In this document: positions 26,220 through 35,201 of the stretch, piece after piece
Position numbering within the stretch: position 1 is the stretch's first letter
Layout: every line of letters starts with the position of its first letter
Assembly: GCF_019145495.1 (NCBI RefSeq)
Contig: NZ_JAHSTU010000003.1
Span: 62,001 to 126,000, forward strand
Direction: 5' to 3'
Length of the DNA stretch: 64,000 bases
Origin: Pseudomonas azerbaijanoccidentalis
Lineage (GTDB): Bacteria > Pseudomonadota > Gammaproteobacteria > Pseudomonadales > Pseudomonadaceae
Notes under the pieces: model-generated
The model's database searches: none
The model's input: only the letters and a program-made list of their open reading frames with translations
What the model was told of the DNA's origin: nothing
Position numbers and translations under genes: made by a program

Positions 26220-27191
26220 ATGAACCTGAGTGAACCCCGCGAGCTGGCGCCATTGCTTGAAGCCTTTCTGTTGGCCTCGGGAAAGCCGCAATCCCTGGAA
26301 CGTCTGTTCGAACTCTTCGAAGAAGCCGAGCGCCCGGACCCGGCGGTTTTCAAGAAAGCCCTGACCATCCTGGGTAAATCCTGCGATGGCCGTGCGTATG
26401 AGCTGAAGGAAGTCGCTTCCGGTTATCGTCTGCAAATCCGCGAAAAGTTTTCGCCGTGGGTCGGGCGTTTGTGGGAAGAGCGGCCGCAGCGTTACTCGCG
26501 GGCCATGCTCGAAACCATCGCGCTGATCGCCTATCGGCAGCCGATCACCCGCGGCGAAATTGAAGATGTGCGGGGTGTGGCGGTCAACAGCCAGATCGTC
26601 AAGACACTGATGGAGCGCGAGTGGATTCGCATCGTCGGTTACCGCGACGTGCCGGGCAAACCGGCCATGTTCGCCACCACCAAGGCGTTTCTCGATCACT
26701 TCAACCTGAAAAACCTCGACGACCTGCCGCCGTTGGCGGAGCTGCGTGAACTGGAACCCGACCCGGTGCTCGATTTCGACGACGCGCCGGTACCGGCTGC
26801 GTTGCAAGAATTGGCCGATGCCAGCGCCGAGCCGGAAGAACCTAAAGAGGAGACCAGTTTCCATACGCTGCTGCTGGAACTGGATAGCATGGAAGAGGGG
26901 ATCAAGACCGACTTCGATGATTTACTCCGCGATGGCGTAGCGCCTGAGTTTGATTCGGAGCAGCCCGACATCGAGCCGGAACCTGAAGTTTTGCAGATCG
27001 AGCCTGAGCCGGAAATTGAGCCGGACCAAGACGACGACATCCTCGGCGTGGCCGAAGCCCGTGAAAAACTCCTGGCTGCCGTTGCCGCGCTGGAGCAACC
27101 GAAACCCGAGCCCGAATTAAGCGACGAAGAAGCCGAAGCCCTGGCTCTGGCCGAAGCCATCGAAGCCGAACGCCGCGAATTCGAAGACTGA
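26220..27191 (+). CDS. scpB: Segregation and condensation protein B
   Basis: 323 residues, 11 bases after scpA. Two winged helices in the first 170 residues (LAPLLEAFLLASGKPQSLERL... and YSRAMLETIALIAYRQPITRGEIEDVRGVAVNSQIVKTLMEREWI) bind the ScpA linker. The rest (about 175-323) is a strongly acidic, low-complexity tail (repeated EPEPE-type residues) that is longer than the typical ScpB of about 200 residues. Confidence 0.94.
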   Translation: MNLSEPRELAPLLEAFLLASGKPQSLERLFELFEEAERPDPAVFKKALTILGKSCDGRAYELKEVASGYRLQIREKFSPWVGRLWEERPQRYSRAMLETIALIAYRQPITRGEIEDVRGVAVNSQIVKTLMEREWIRIVGYRDVPGKPAMFATTKAFLDHFNLKNLDDLPPLAELRELEPDPVLDFDDAPVPAALQELADASAEPEEPKEETSFHTLLLELDSMEEGIKTDFDDLLRDGVAPEFDSEQPDIEPEPEVLQIEPEPEIEPDQDDDILGVAEAREKLLAAVAALEQPKPEPELSDEEAEALALAEAIEAERREFED

Positions 27192-27196
27192 AGCGT

Positions 27197-27277
27197 CAAA
27201 AGATCGCAGCCTGCGGCAGCCCGTACAGAGGAACGCATTCCAATGTAGGAGCTGCCGCAGGCTGCGATCTTTTAATC
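27197..27277. repeat. REP pair in inverted orientation
   Basis: AAAAGATCGCAGCCTGCGGC and its inverse, separated by about 25 bases, directly after scpB and before the rluB leader. It may end scpB transcription. Confidence 0.85.
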
Positions 27278-27442
27278 TTGCTCTTAACAGACAGCACCAC
27301 CGATCGGCGGAAAAGCAAATAACCTTGCCCTGATCAGCTAGTCTCTGATGCGCAAACGCCTGCATGCGCGTATGATTCGCGACCCTTCGGCGATCCCTTC
27401 GCCCAAGTACCCAGTTTTCAGAACACACCGGGAGGTGCCCAG

Positions 27443-28663
27443 ATGAGTATCAAAGACCAGAAAGACGACCAGGAAATCGGCCCAGCAGGCGAAAAGCTGC
27501 AGAAAGTCCTCGCCCGTATCGGCGTCGGCTCGCGCCGTGACGTGGAAGCCTGGATCAGCCACGGCCGCATCAAGGTCAATGGCAAAGACGCCACCCTTGG
27601 TCAGCGCGTCGACATGCACGACGCCATCACCATCGATGGCAAGGTGATCAAGCGCGAAGAGGCCGCCGAGTCGGTCCGCCGCGTGATCATGTACAACAAG
27701 CCCGATGGCGAGATCTGCACCCGTGTCGACCCGGAAGGTCGTCCGACCGTGTTCGACAAGATGCCAAAGCCGAAAGAAGGCCGCTGGATCAACATCGGTC
27801 GTCTGGACATCAACACCACCGGTTTGCTGATGTTCACCACCGACGGTGAGCTGGCCAACCGCCTGATGCATCCTTCCTACGAGATGGACCGTGAATACGC
27901 GGTGCGTGTGCGTGGCGAAGTCGATGACGAGATGATCGAGCGTTTGAAGGCTGGCGTGGTCCTGGAAGATGGCCCGGCGAAGTTCACCGACATCAAACAG
28001 GCGCCAGGTGGTGAAGGTTTCAACCACTGGTATCACTGCGTGGTGATGGAAGGCCGTAACCGCGAAGTTCGTCGCCTGTGGGAATCCCAGGGGCTGGTGG
28101 TCAGCCGTCTGAAGCGCGTGCGTTTCGGTCCGGTGTTCCTCAACTCCGACCTGCCGATGGGCCGCTGGCGCGAAATGAGCCAGTACGAAGTCGACATCCT
28201 GAGTGCCGAGGTTGGTCTGACGCCGGTCGCCATGCCGCAGATGAACGCCAAGAGCAAAGACAAGCTTGACCGGATGCAGCGCAAGTCGTCGCGGCCTATG
28301 GCCAAGACCGAGCGTGTACGCACCTTGCGTCCCGCCACTGGTGCTGCCACCGCACCTGCCGCGCCTCGTGCCAGCCGCGAGCCGCAGATCGAAGGCGAGC
28401 GTCCAGGTCGCAAGCCGGCCGCCCGTCAGGATGGTGAGCGCGGTCCGCGTACGCCGCGTCCGGCCAATGGCCGTACCGAGCGTGGCGAAGGTCGTGGTAC
28501 GCCGGTTGCGGATCGTCCAGCCGACACCAAGCGTCCGGCCAAGCCGGCGTCGAAGCGTCCTGGCATCAGCCTGGTCGACGGTGACAAGCCGTCGGGCAAG
28601 CGCCGTGGCGCACCGGCCGGTTCGGGCCAGCGTCCTGGTTTTGGCCGTCGCAAGCCTGAGTAA
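27443..28663 (+). CDS. rluB: 23S rRNA pseudouridine 2605 synthase RluB
   Basis: 406 residues. S4 RNA-binding domain (KLQKVLARIGVGSRRDVEAWISHGRIKVNG), then the RsuA/RluB catalytic domain with Asp122 in GRLDINTTGLLMFTTDG. After about residue 255 comes a basic, Arg/Pro/Gly-rich disordered tail of some 150 residues (KPAARQDGERGPRTPRPANG...), usual for gamma-proteobacterial RluB and probably used to bind rRNA. GGGAGGTG lies before the start. Confidence 0.94.
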   Translation: MSIKDQKDDQEIGPAGEKLQKVLARIGVGSRRDVEAWISHGRIKVNGKDATLGQRVDMHDAITIDGKVIKREEAAESVRRVIMYNKPDGEICTRVDPEGRPTVFDKMPKPKEGRWINIGRLDINTTGLLMFTTDGELANRLMHPSYEMDREYAVRVRGEVDDEMIERLKAGVVLEDGPAKFTDIKQAPGGEGFNHWYHCVVMEGRNREVRRLWESQGLVVSRLKRVRFGPVFLNSDLPMGRWREMSQYEVDILSAEVGLTPVAMPQMNAKSKDKLDRMQRKSSRPMAKTERVRTLRPATGAATAPAAPRASREPQIEGERPGRKPAARQDGERGPRTPRPANGRTERGEGRGTPVADRPADTKRPAKPASKRPGISLVDGDKPSGKRRGAPAGSGQRPGFGRRKPE

Positions 28664-28680
28664 TCGGTAAGCGCTTCATA

Positions 28681-28712
28681 AAAAACGCCAACCCTCGGGT
28701 TGGCGTTTTTTT
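28681..28712 (+). terminator. Rho-independent terminator of rluB
   Basis: AACGCCAACCC-TC-GGGTTGGCGTT hairpin followed by seven T, 17 bases after the rluB stop. Confidence 0.92.
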
Positions 28713-29029
28713 GTGCCTGGCTTTAGCCCTCTAGCGTTCTTGAGGACGCCATCGCGGGCAAGACCGCTCCTACCGGGAAATGAGTTTGCATGGGCGAACG
28801 GTGTTCAAAATGTGGGAGCGAGCCTGCTCGCGATAGCGCCAGTCGCCGCACCCCGGACGCCTATGTGGAAACCCGAATTTACGCTCCGTAAAGAAAACCT
28901 TACGAATTACACCGTGTTTCCCTCTGAATTCACCGCTCCCCGAATACTGTAAAAAATCGCTTACGCCTCGACGCCTTCTTTACTCCTCCCAACCCTCTAG
29001 CCCGCTTGTTTCCTCGGCCCCAGCAAGGT

Positions 29030-29065
29030 GTTATGCGCGCCATGCCTGTCGTGCAGGTGCATAAC
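29030..29065 (+). promoter_or_regulatory. Hairpin abutting a ribosome binding site
   Basis: GTTATGC at 29030-29036 pairs with GCATAAC at 29059-29065, with an inner CCTG/CAGG stem (29045-29048 and 29054-29057). The sequence AAAAAGGAGG begins right after the stem, so folding could tune translation of the small ORF at 29080. Confidence 0.45.
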
Positions 29066-29079
29066 AAAAAGGAGGCGCA

Positions 29080-29217
29080 ATGAACGCCGCAATCCGTTTT
29101 CATTTCTCCATCCGGGATGGTTTTTCTGTCGTCCCCGTCAAGGATCCGCAAGGGTCTGACCCCGTATTTGCAGCCGCCCGAGTCGCTCGGGGCGGATACA
29201 GGCAATCCCGGCCATAG
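29080..29217 (+). CDS. Possible 45-residue small protein
   Basis: ATG at 29080 lies 5 bases after a near-perfect AAGGAGG. The product begins MNAAIRFHFSIRDGFSVVPV and ends GGYRQSRP, with no recognised motif. A GC-rich imperfect hairpin (about 29171-29193) lies within its 3' part. Codon bias cannot be judged at this length. It may be a real small gene, a leader ORF or coincidence. Confidence 0.4.
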   Translation: MNAAIRFHFSIRDGFSVVPVKDPQGSDPVFAAARVARGGYRQSRP

Positions 29218-29392
29218 ACACGCTTGTCCAGCGGGTCTGGCAGCAGGGGGTTAGCGGTGTACAATGCGCGCGTTTTACCTGTGACCTCCTGTGCATCTGC
29301 GCAAACCTCAAGGCTATCCGCCTTGTTCACTCCGCCGCGTCACGAGCGTGTCGGGTTCGATTTCGTCACAGATAAAAACAAACAGGTGACGC

Positions 29393-29455
29393 ATGACCGT
29401 TGTAAATACGCTGAACTCCTGGTGCCTGCGCTGGGGTTTGATCGGTGCCGCTTAA
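29393..29455 (+). CDS. Tryptophan-containing leader peptide candidate for the aroP-like gene
   Basis: 20-residue ORF with AGGTGA six bases upstream of the ATG. The product contains NSWCLRWGLIGAA, with two Trp in 20 residues. It ends 60 bases before the permease start. Trp-rich leader peptides before aromatic amino acid genes are classical attenuation or ribosome-arrest sensors. No U-tracted terminator hairpin is visible in the 60 bases after it, so if functional it may work through Rho or coupling. Confidence 0.5.
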   Translation: MTVVNTLNSWCLRWGLIGAA

Positions 29456-29515
29456 CGCATTTCTTGAGCAGCAACGTCTTCTGAACATCATCAAACCTTG
29501 CGTGAGACCCTTTTC

Positions 29516-30928
29516 ATGAGTGGACAAAACTCGCATTCAGGCGAGCTGAAACGCGGCCTGAAAAATCGCCACATTCAACTGATCGCCCTCGGTGGCGCGA
29601 TCGGTACCGGTTTGTTCCTCGGCTCGGCCGGGGTCCTGAAATCCGCCGGGCCGTCGATGATTCTCGGCTACGCCATTTGCGGCTTCATTGCCTTCATGAT
29701 CATGCGCCAACTGGGCGAAATGATCGTCGAAGAGCCGGTGGCCGGTTCCTTCAGCCACTTCGCGCACAAATACTGGGGCGGTTTCGCCGGTTTCCTGTCG
29801 GGCTGGAACTGCTGGATCCTGTACATCCTCGTGGGCATGTCCGAGCTGACCGCCGTCGGCAAGTACATCCACTACTGGGCGCCGGACATCCCGACCTGGG
29901 CCACGGCGGCAGCGTTCTTCGTGCTGATCAACGCGATCAACCTGGCCAACGTCAAAGTGTTTGGCGAGGCCGAATTCTGGTTCGCGATCATCAAGGTCGT
30001 GGCGATTGTCGGCATGATCGGCCTGGGCAGCTATTTGCTGGTCAGCGGTAACGGCGGCCCGCAAGCCTCGGTGAGCAACCTGTGGTCCCACGGTGGTTTC
30101 TTCCCGAACGGTGTCAGCGGCCTGGTGATGGCCATGGCGATCATCATGTTCTCTTTCGGCGGCCTGGAAATGCTCGGTTTCACCGCCGCTGAAGCCGACA
30201 AGCCGAAAACCGTGATCCCGAAAGCCATCAACCAGGTGATCTACCGGATCCTGATTTTCTACATCGGTGCCCTGGTGATCCTGCTGTCGCTGACCCCATG
30301 GGACAGCCTGCTGACCACGCTGAACGCCTCCGGTGATTCCTACAGCGGCAGCCCGTTCGTGCAGGTGTTCTCGATGCTGGGCAGCAACACCGCTGCGCAC
30401 ATCCTCAACTTTGTGGTCCTGACCGCGGCATTGTCGGTGTACAACAGCGGCACCTACTGCAACAGCCGCATGCTGCTGGGCATGGCCGAGCAGGGCGATG
30501 CGCCGAAAGCACTGGGGAAAATCGACAAGCGCGGCGTGCCGGTGCGGTCGATCCTGGCTTCGGCAGCGGTGACGTTGATTGCCGTTCTGCTGAACTACCT
30601 GATCCCGCAACACGCGCTGGAACTGTTGATGTCGCTGGTGGTTGCCACTCTGGTGATCAACTGGGCGATGATCAGCTTCTCGCACTTCAAGTTCCGCCAG
30701 CACATGAACAAAACCAAGCAAACGCCGTTGTTCAAGGCCTTGTGGTACCCGTACGGGAACTACGTCTGCCTGGCGTTCGTGGTGTTCATCCTTGGCGTGA
30801 TGCTGTTGATCCCGGGGATCCAGATCTCGGTGTACGCGATTCCGGTATGGGTCGTGTTCATGTGGGTTTGCTACGGCATCAAGAACAAGCGCACTGCTCA
30901 GCGTGCGTTGCAGGCCGCGACGGAGTAA
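29516..30928 (+). CDS. aroP: AroP-like amino acid permease (APC superfamily)
   Basis: 470 residues, 12 predicted membrane segments. N-terminal signature LKRGLKNRHIQLIALGGAIGTGLFLGSAGVLKSAGPS and the conserved FSFGGLEMLGFTAAEADKPKTVIPKAINQV of the AAT family (AroP, PheP, ProY). Aromatic amino acids are the likely substrates, in line with the phh operon nearby, but ProY- or GABA-type specificity is not excluded. The ATG at 29516 is chosen for the conserved N-terminus. Confidence 0.8.
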   Translation: MSGQNSHSGELKRGLKNRHIQLIALGGAIGTGLFLGSAGVLKSAGPSMILGYAICGFIAFMIMRQLGEMIVEEPVAGSFSHFAHKYWGGFAGFLSGWNCWILYILVGMSELTAVGKYIHYWAPDIPTWATAAAFFVLINAINLANVKVFGEAEFWFAIIKVVAIVGMIGLGSYLLVSGNGGPQASVSNLWSHGGFFPNGVSGLVMAMAIIMFSFGGLEMLGFTAAEADKPKTVIPKAINQVIYRILIFYIGALVILLSLTPWDSLLTTLNASGDSYSGSPFVQVFSMLGSNTAAHILNFVVLTAALSVYNSGTYCNSRMLLGMAEQGDAPKALGKIDKRGVPVRSILASAAVTLIAVLLNYLIPQHALELLMSLVVATLVINWAMISFSHFKFRQHMNKTKQTPLFKALWYPYGNYVCLAFVVFILGVMLLIPGIQISVYAIPVWVVFMWVCYGIKNKRTAQRALQAATE

Positions 30929-30935
30929 CTCCGCC

Positions 30936-30975
30936 AGAAACAACAAACCCGGCCTAGTGCCGGGTTTGTTGTTTC
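30936..30975 (+). terminator. Bidirectional-type terminator after the permease
   Basis: Perfect hairpin AGAAACAACAAACCCGGC / GCCGGGTTTGTTGTTTCT with a 4-5 base loop, 7 bases after the stop. Confidence 0.85.
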
Positions 30976-30989
30976 TGCGTCTGGCGCAT

Positions 30990-31073
30990 CGTAGGAGCTG
31001 CCGAAGGCTGCGATCTTTTGACTTTTCTTTTCAAAGCCAGGATCAAAAAATCGCAACCTTGGGCAGCTCCTAC
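30990..31073. repeat. REP pair with one degenerate arm
   Basis: Left arm GTAGGAGCTGCCGAAGGCTG is intact; the right arm has CGCAACCTTGGGCAGCTCC with three changes. It lies between the permease terminator and arfB. Confidence 0.8.
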
Positions 31074-31140
31074 AGTGTTCGATCGGCAGTCAGTCCATCA
31101 TTCGCGTTATCCTGCACGCTCTGAATACGGACGCTTTTCC

Positions 31141-31554
31141 ATGCTGGTGATTTCCAACAACGTGCACCTGCCGGATGCCGAGATCGAGTTGACGGCCATT
31201 CGCGCCCAGGGCGCCGGTGGGCAGAACGTCAACAAGGTGTCGAGCGCCGTGCACCTGCGCTTCGACATTCCGGCCTCGTCGTTGCCCGAGTTCTACAAGG
31301 AACGGCTGCTGGCGCTGCGCGATAGTCGTATCACCAGCGATGGCGTGCTGATCATCAAGGCCCAGCAATACCGGACCCAGGAGCAGAACCGCGCCGACGC
31401 CCTCGAGCGTCTGGTCGAGCTGATACAGAGCGCCACCAAGGTCGAAAAGAAACGTCGCCCGACCAAGCCGACCCTCGGTTCGAAAACCCGTCGGCTCGAA
31501 TCCAAGAGCAAGCGCGGCAACATCAAGGCCGGGCGCGGCAAGGTCGATTTCTAA
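31141..31554 (+). CDS. arfB: Alternative ribosome-rescue factor ArfB (YaeJ)
   Basis: 137 residues. Peptidyl-tRNA hydrolase domain with the GGQ motif (residues 26-28 in [21 protein letters not shown]) and a basic C-terminal tail ([32 protein letters not shown]) that enters the empty mRNA channel. The length is that of ArfB, too short for RF1/RF2. The stop overlaps the end of the convergent MFS gene by 4 bases. Confidence 0.95.
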   Translation: MLVISNNVHLPDAEIELTAIRAQGAGGQNVNKVSSAVHLRFDIPASSLPEFYKERLLALRDSRITSDGVLIIKAQQYRTQEQNRADALERLVELIQSATKVEKKRRPTKPTLGSKTRRLESKSKRGNIKAGRGKVDF

Positions 31555-32750
31555 CGCGTGTCCCGCGTTTCACGCTGTTTCGGCGCCTGCCGGTACAAGT
31601 ACACGCTGAGCGCCAGGCCGCTGAGTGCGGCGAGCGCGGCGAACAGGAAGATCGACGCAAAGCCGAACCCGGCGGCAATCGCACCGGCCAGCGGTCCGGT
31701 GATCCCCAGTGACAAATCGATGAACAGTGAGTAAGCACCCACCGCCGCGCCACGGCTGGAGGCCGGCACGAGGTTGACCGCTTCAACGCCCAGCGCCGGG
31801 AACACCAGTGAGAAACCGAAACCGCTCAATGCCGCGCCTGCCAGCGCCCAGTGCGCGTCCGGTGCCAGCCACAGCAGCAACAGGCCCAGGGTTTCCACCG
31901 ACAAACAAGCAATCGCCACCCGGAAACCGCCGAGGCGGTTGATCAGGTTGCCGAACAACAGGCGCGCGCCGATGAAGCTGGCACCGAACAGGCTCAGGCA
32001 CAGCACGGCGTTGTCCCACTGCTGGGTGGCGTAATACAGGGTGATGAACGTGGCGATGGTGCCGAAACCAATCGAACCCAACGCCAGGCCACAGCCGTGT
32101 GGCAGCACGCGGCCGAGCACATGCATGAACGGCAAACGCTCACCGACAACGATCGGCGCGGCGGTTTTCGGCCAGGCCAGCAGCAGGCCCAGCACGGCCA
32201 GCAGCACGATGCTCACGCCCATGCTCCACAAACCCATTTGATTGACCAGCAGCACGCCCAGCGGCGCGCCGACCGCCAGTGCGCCGTAACTGGCGATGCC
32301 GTTCCACGAAATGACCTTGGCGGTATTCGCCGCGCCGACCCGGCCGATGCCCCAACCAATCGAACCGGAACCCACCAGGCTTTCCGCGCTGCCCAACACC
32401 AGGCGACCGATCAGCAGGCTGATCAGGCTGAGCATCGGCAGGCTTTGGGTCCAGGCTGAAATCAGCATGAACACACCACTCAGACCGCAACCGGCGAGGC
32501 CGTACATGACCGCCAGTTTGCTGCCTTTGTTGTCGATGATTTTCCCGGCGTACGGGCGGCTGAGCAGGGTGGCCAGGTATTGCACGCTGATCACCAGGCC
32601 GGCGATCACCGCACCGAAGCCCAGGTCGCTATGGACATAACCGGGCAATACGGCGAGCGGGATGCCAATGTTCAGGTAGCCGATGAAGGTAAAAAGGACG
32701 ATGGATACAACTTGCAGCGTGACCGCCAGGGGGCGCTGGTTTTCAGACAT
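31551..32750 (-). CDS. MFS transporter (YhhS/YfcJ-like)
   Basis: 399 residues, 12 membrane segments. MFS signature between segments 2 and 3 ([19 protein letters not shown]) and [27 protein letters not shown] typical of the YhhS/YfcJ branch. Substrate unknown; relatives are linked to sugar or drug efflux. Single gene with a weak ribosome binding site. Confidence 0.87.
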   Translation of the reverse strand: MSENQRPLAVTLQVVSIVLFTFIGYLNIGIPLAVLPGYVHSDLGFGAVIAGLVISVQYLATLLSRPYAGKIIDNKGSKLAVMYGLAGCGLSGVFMLISAWTQSLPMLSLISLLIGRLVLGSAESLVGSGSIGWGIGRVGAANTAKVISWNGIASYGALAVGAPLGVLLVNQMGLWSMGVSIVLLAVLGLLLAWPKTAAPIVVGERLPFMHVLGRVLPHGCGLALGSIGFGTIATFITLYYATQQWDNAVLCLSLFGASFIGARLLFGNLINRLGGFRVAIACLSVETLGLLLLWLAPDAHWALAGAALSGFGFSLVFPALGVEAVNLVPASSRGAAVGAYSLFIDLSLGITGPLAGAIAAGFGFASIFLFAALAALSGLALSVYLYRQAPKQRETRDTR

Positions 32751-32849
32751 GGGTAAAGGTCCACGGTAAAGCAGGATAGATAGGCTGCTTATGATAGCGG
32801 TGCTGGTTGTCGTGGGTTGTGAAAAAGTAAAACTATTTGCCGGGCGGCG

Positions 32850-33035
32850 TCATTCGGGCTTGGCAGGGGCCACCAGTTGCGTGGTCACCAGTGCGGCCAA
32901 AGCATTTTCTTCGGTGCCGAAACGTTCGAGCAAAGCGGCCTGTTTCTCGGGGGAGAGGCGATTCCAGATCTCGATCATTTTTTCGGCGGTGCCGATCAGG
33001 ACGCTGGCCTGGGCTTCGCTAAATTCATCGGTCAT
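32850..33035 (-). CDS. Small uncharacterised protein, 61 residues
   Basis: Starts MTDEFSEAQASVLIGTAEKMIEIWNRL and continues as an amphipathic helical sequence (SPEKQAALLERFGTEENALAALVTTQLVAPAKPE). No signal peptide. No known motif. Helical content, order of charged residues and the absence of a better reading frame support a real gene, but the ribosome binding site is weak. Confidence 0.6.
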   Translation of the reverse strand: MTDEFSEAQASVLIGTAEKMIEIWNRLSPEKQAALLERFGTEENALAALVTTQLVAPAKPE

Positions 33036-33057
33036 GGTCAAGGGCTCAATTCAGGCA

Positions 33058-33089
33058 GTGTGGAAAGCGCATGTTAGCGCTTTCCACAC
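33058..33089 (-). terminator. Hairpin between two small genes
   Basis: GTGTGGAAAGCGC and GCGCTTTCCACAC form a perfect 13-bp stem with a 6-base loop, 19 bases past the stop of the 43-residue ORF. There is no T-run, so it may be a processing or attenuation structure. Confidence 0.6.
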
Positions 33090-33108
33090 GGTCTGTACGG
33101 CAGGTGTT

Positions 33109-33240
33109 TCAGTCTTCGCTGTCAGCCTTGCGGCTGTCAGGTGCTTCTTTGGGCTCGGGCTGCTGGGCGCCGGCTTGTTGCGTGGTCGTCTGCTCAGGTA
33201 CGTGCAGGCTTGGGAAGGGGAGATTAGGAATCTCGTGCAT
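33109..33240 (-). CDS. Small uncharacterised protein, 43 residues
   Basis: ATG at 33240 preceded by GAGGAGC at a good distance. The product begins MHEIPNLPFPSLHVPEQTTT and is rich in Pro, Gln, Glu and Asp, ending DSRKADSED, so it is probably disordered. Function unknown. A perfect hairpin follows it on the same strand, which supports a real transcription unit. Confidence 0.5.
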   Translation of the reverse strand: MHEIPNLPFPSLHVPEQTTTQQAGAQQPEPKEAPDSRKADSED

Positions 33241-33547
33241 GGTTGCGCTCCTCGCTAAGTCTGTTGATAGATCTGGTAGATCCGCGCTTTTAAAAAAGCC
33301 TGGGCAGGATACAGCAGTAAAAATGACAATCGGACTTTTATATCCGTTTGTTTCGACGGATGGGGTTGTATAGACAGGTTTGTTTCAGAAAAGCAAAGAT
33401 CGCAGCCTGCGGCAGCTCCTACATGGAATCGGTGTTAATCCTGTAGGAGCTGCCGCAGGCTGCGATCTTTTAAGCGGGGTGATGTTGACTGATAGACCGC
33501 TATCGCCAGCAGGCTGGCTCCCACAAGAGGTGTCGCAGTGTTTCAGG
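33241..33547. repeat. Intergenic segment with a REP pair and a single REP
   Basis: The inverted REP pair at about 33394-33472 has CCTGCGGCAG / CTGCCGCAGG stems; a single REP of the CGCCAGCAGGCTGGCTCCCAC type follows at about 33500-33525. The rest is AT-rich and shows no gene. Confidence 0.8.
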
Positions 33548-34741
33548 CTATTTGCAGACGTTGGCAATCGCCTCGGCCAGTAAATCCAGGCGTGTGGCGT
33601 CGATGCCCGCAACGTTGGCCCGTCCCGAGCTGACCATGTACACGCTGTGATGGTCGCGCAGATTTTTCACCTGCTCCGGCGATAGGCCGGTGTAGGAGAA
33701 CATCCCTCGCTGCTCGCCAATGTGCGCAAATCGCTCGCGCAAACCGTGGGGTTCGAGCGCTTCCAACAGGCCGCTGCGCAGTTGGGCGATCCGCAGGCGC
33801 ATGGTTTCCACTTCATCGGCCCAAAGGCTTTTCAGCTCCGGGTCGCCGAGGATGGTTGCCACCACAGCAGCACCGTGGTCCGGCGGCGTCGACCACAAGT
33901 TGCGGGCAATGTTGGCCAGTTGACTGCGGATGTCGATGAGTTTGTCGGCGGTTTTGGCGCAGACGATCAACGCACCGGTGCGGTCGCGGTACAAGCCGAA
34001 GTTCTTCGAGCAGGAACTGGTGATCAGCACTTCCGGCAACTCGGCGGCGAACAACCGGGTCGACCAGGCATCCTGCTCCAGCCCATCGCCGAAGCCCTGG
34101 TAGGCGAAGTCGATCAGCGGCAGCAGTTCGCGTTTGCGCACAACCTCCAGCACACGGCGCCAATCCTCGTGGGACAGATCGAACCCGGTTGGGTTATGGC
34201 AGCAGGCGTGCAGCAACACCACGTCGCCCTTGGGCGCTTCGTTGAGTGCGGCGAGCATGCCGTCAATGTCGAGCCGGTTGTCACTGCCCACGTACGGGTA
34301 GTGGCTGACCCTGACCTTGGCGGCCGCGAAAATCGTTTCGTGGATCGGCCAGGTCGGATTGCTCAACCACACGCCACGGCCCGGCAGGCACTGAGCGATG
34401 AAGTCTGCACTGAGGCGCAAGGCTCCGGTGCCACCCGGTGTCTGGGTAGCGCCGGCGCGTTGCTCGGCGATCAGTTTTGAGTCGGCACCGAGTACCAGCT
34501 CATTGATTGCTTTGCCGAACGCCGGCTCGCCGTGACCGCCGATGTAAGTCTTGGTGGTTTGACGCTCCACCAGACGTGCTTCGGCGAGCTTCACCGACTG
34601 CGGAATCGGCGTCAGGCCCTGGGCGTCCTTATAGACGCCCACACCGAGGTCGAACTTGCGTGGGTTCGGGTCCTGCGCATAAGCCTCCATCAGGCCCAGG
34701 ATCGGGTCGCCGGGCACGCGGCCAATGGCGTCGAAGTGCAT
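33548..34741 (-). CDS. phhC: Aromatic amino acid aminotransferase PhhC
   Basis: 397 residues, class I PLP aminotransferase of the AspC/TyrB group. PLP-binding Lys in TSSCSKNFGLYRDRTGAL, the phosphate-binding Arg in the same motif, NPTG in HACCHNPTGFDL, and the substrate-carboxylate Arg in SSGRANVAGI. It converts tyrosine and phenylalanine to the keto acids. Its ATG overlaps the phhB stop by one base (TAATG), so it is translationally coupled in phhABC. Confidence 0.93.
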   Translation of the reverse strand: MHFDAIGRVPGDPILGLMEAYAQDPNPRKFDLGVGVYKDAQGLTPIPQSVKLAEARLVERQTTKTYIGGHGEPAFGKAINELVLGADSKLIAEQRAGATQTPGGTGALRLSADFIAQCLPGRGVWLSNPTWPIHETIFAAAKVRVSHYPYVGSDNRLDIDGMLAALNEAPKGDVVLLHACCHNPTGFDLSHEDWRRVLEVVRKRELLPLIDFAYQGFGDGLEQDAWSTRLFAAELPEVLITSSCSKNFGLYRDRTGALIVCAKTADKLIDIRSQLANIARNLWSTPPDHGAAVVATILGDPELKSLWADEVETMRLRIAQLRSGLLEALEPHGLRERFAHIGEQRGMFSYTGLSPEQVKNLRDHHSVYMVSSGRANVAGIDATRLDLLAEAIANVCK

Positions 34742-35097
34742 TACTTGCGGCCCTCGGCGTCCTTGGCAACGATGTCAGTGCGCGCGGCCATGATGAAGTC
34801 GTTGCGGTGCAGACCTTTGATGGAGTGGCTCCACCAGGTCACGGTGACTTTGCCCCACTCGGTCAGCAGGCCCGGGTGGTGACCTTCGGCCTCGGAGATT
34901 TCACCAACAGCGTTGGTGAACGCCAGCGCGTGTTTGAAGTTCTTGAACAGGAAAATCTTTTCCAGCTGCATGATGCCGTCGCGAACTTCGATGTTCCAAT
35001 CCGGGATCTGTTTGATCAGGATCGGCAGTTCTTCGTCGCTGACTTGTGGAGCATCGGCGCGGCAGGCTTCGCAATGGGCTTGGGTGAGAGCGGTCAT
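34741..35097 (-). CDS. phhB: Pterin-4a-carbinolamine dehydratase PhhB
   Basis: 118 residues from the ATG at 35097. Family motif [36 protein letters not shown] with the catalytic His pair. It regenerates the tetrahydropterin cofactor of PhhA. Second gene of the operon. Confidence 0.95.
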   Translation of the reverse strand: MTALTQAHCEACRADAPQVSDEELPILIKQIPDWNIEVRDGIMQLEKIFLFKNFKHALAFTNAVGEISEAEGHHPGLLTEWGKVTVTWWSHSIKGLHRNDFIMAARTDIVAKDAEGRK

Positions 35098-35201
35098 GAT
35101 GTGTTCCTGAAATCGAATGTTGGAAAATCGGCCGTCAGGCACACCACGCTAATGCATCGCGTGGGTTTCTGACAGGCTCACTTGATTCTAAAAGCGGCGG
35201 A

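Larger units (their letters stand above)
28713..29515. other. Long leader/intergenic region before the aroP-like gene
   Basis: About 800 bases. It holds two single REP elements (28748-28776 and 28811-28839), an AT-rich stretch (28870-28980), a hairpin at 29030-29065 directly before a strong ribosome binding site, a 45-codon ORF (29080-29217), a TACAAT hexamer at 29260-29265 as possible -10 box, and a 20-codon leader-peptide candidate (29393-29455). No large gene is convincing on either strand. Confidence 0.7.

Noticed and set aside
28930-29205. 91-codon minus-strand ORF in the aroP leader region
   Set aside because: No ribosome binding site or known motif, and it crosses the hairpin and the better-supported small ORF on the plus strand.
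29224-29484. 86-codon plus-strand ORF before the aroP-like gene
   Set aside because: No ribosome binding site; it overlaps the leader-peptide candidate in another frame and has no domain.
29537-30946. 469-codon ORF antisense to the aroP-like gene
   Set aside because: Composition (His, Arg, Gln-rich, no family resemblance) is that of a mirror frame of a GC-rich membrane-protein gene.
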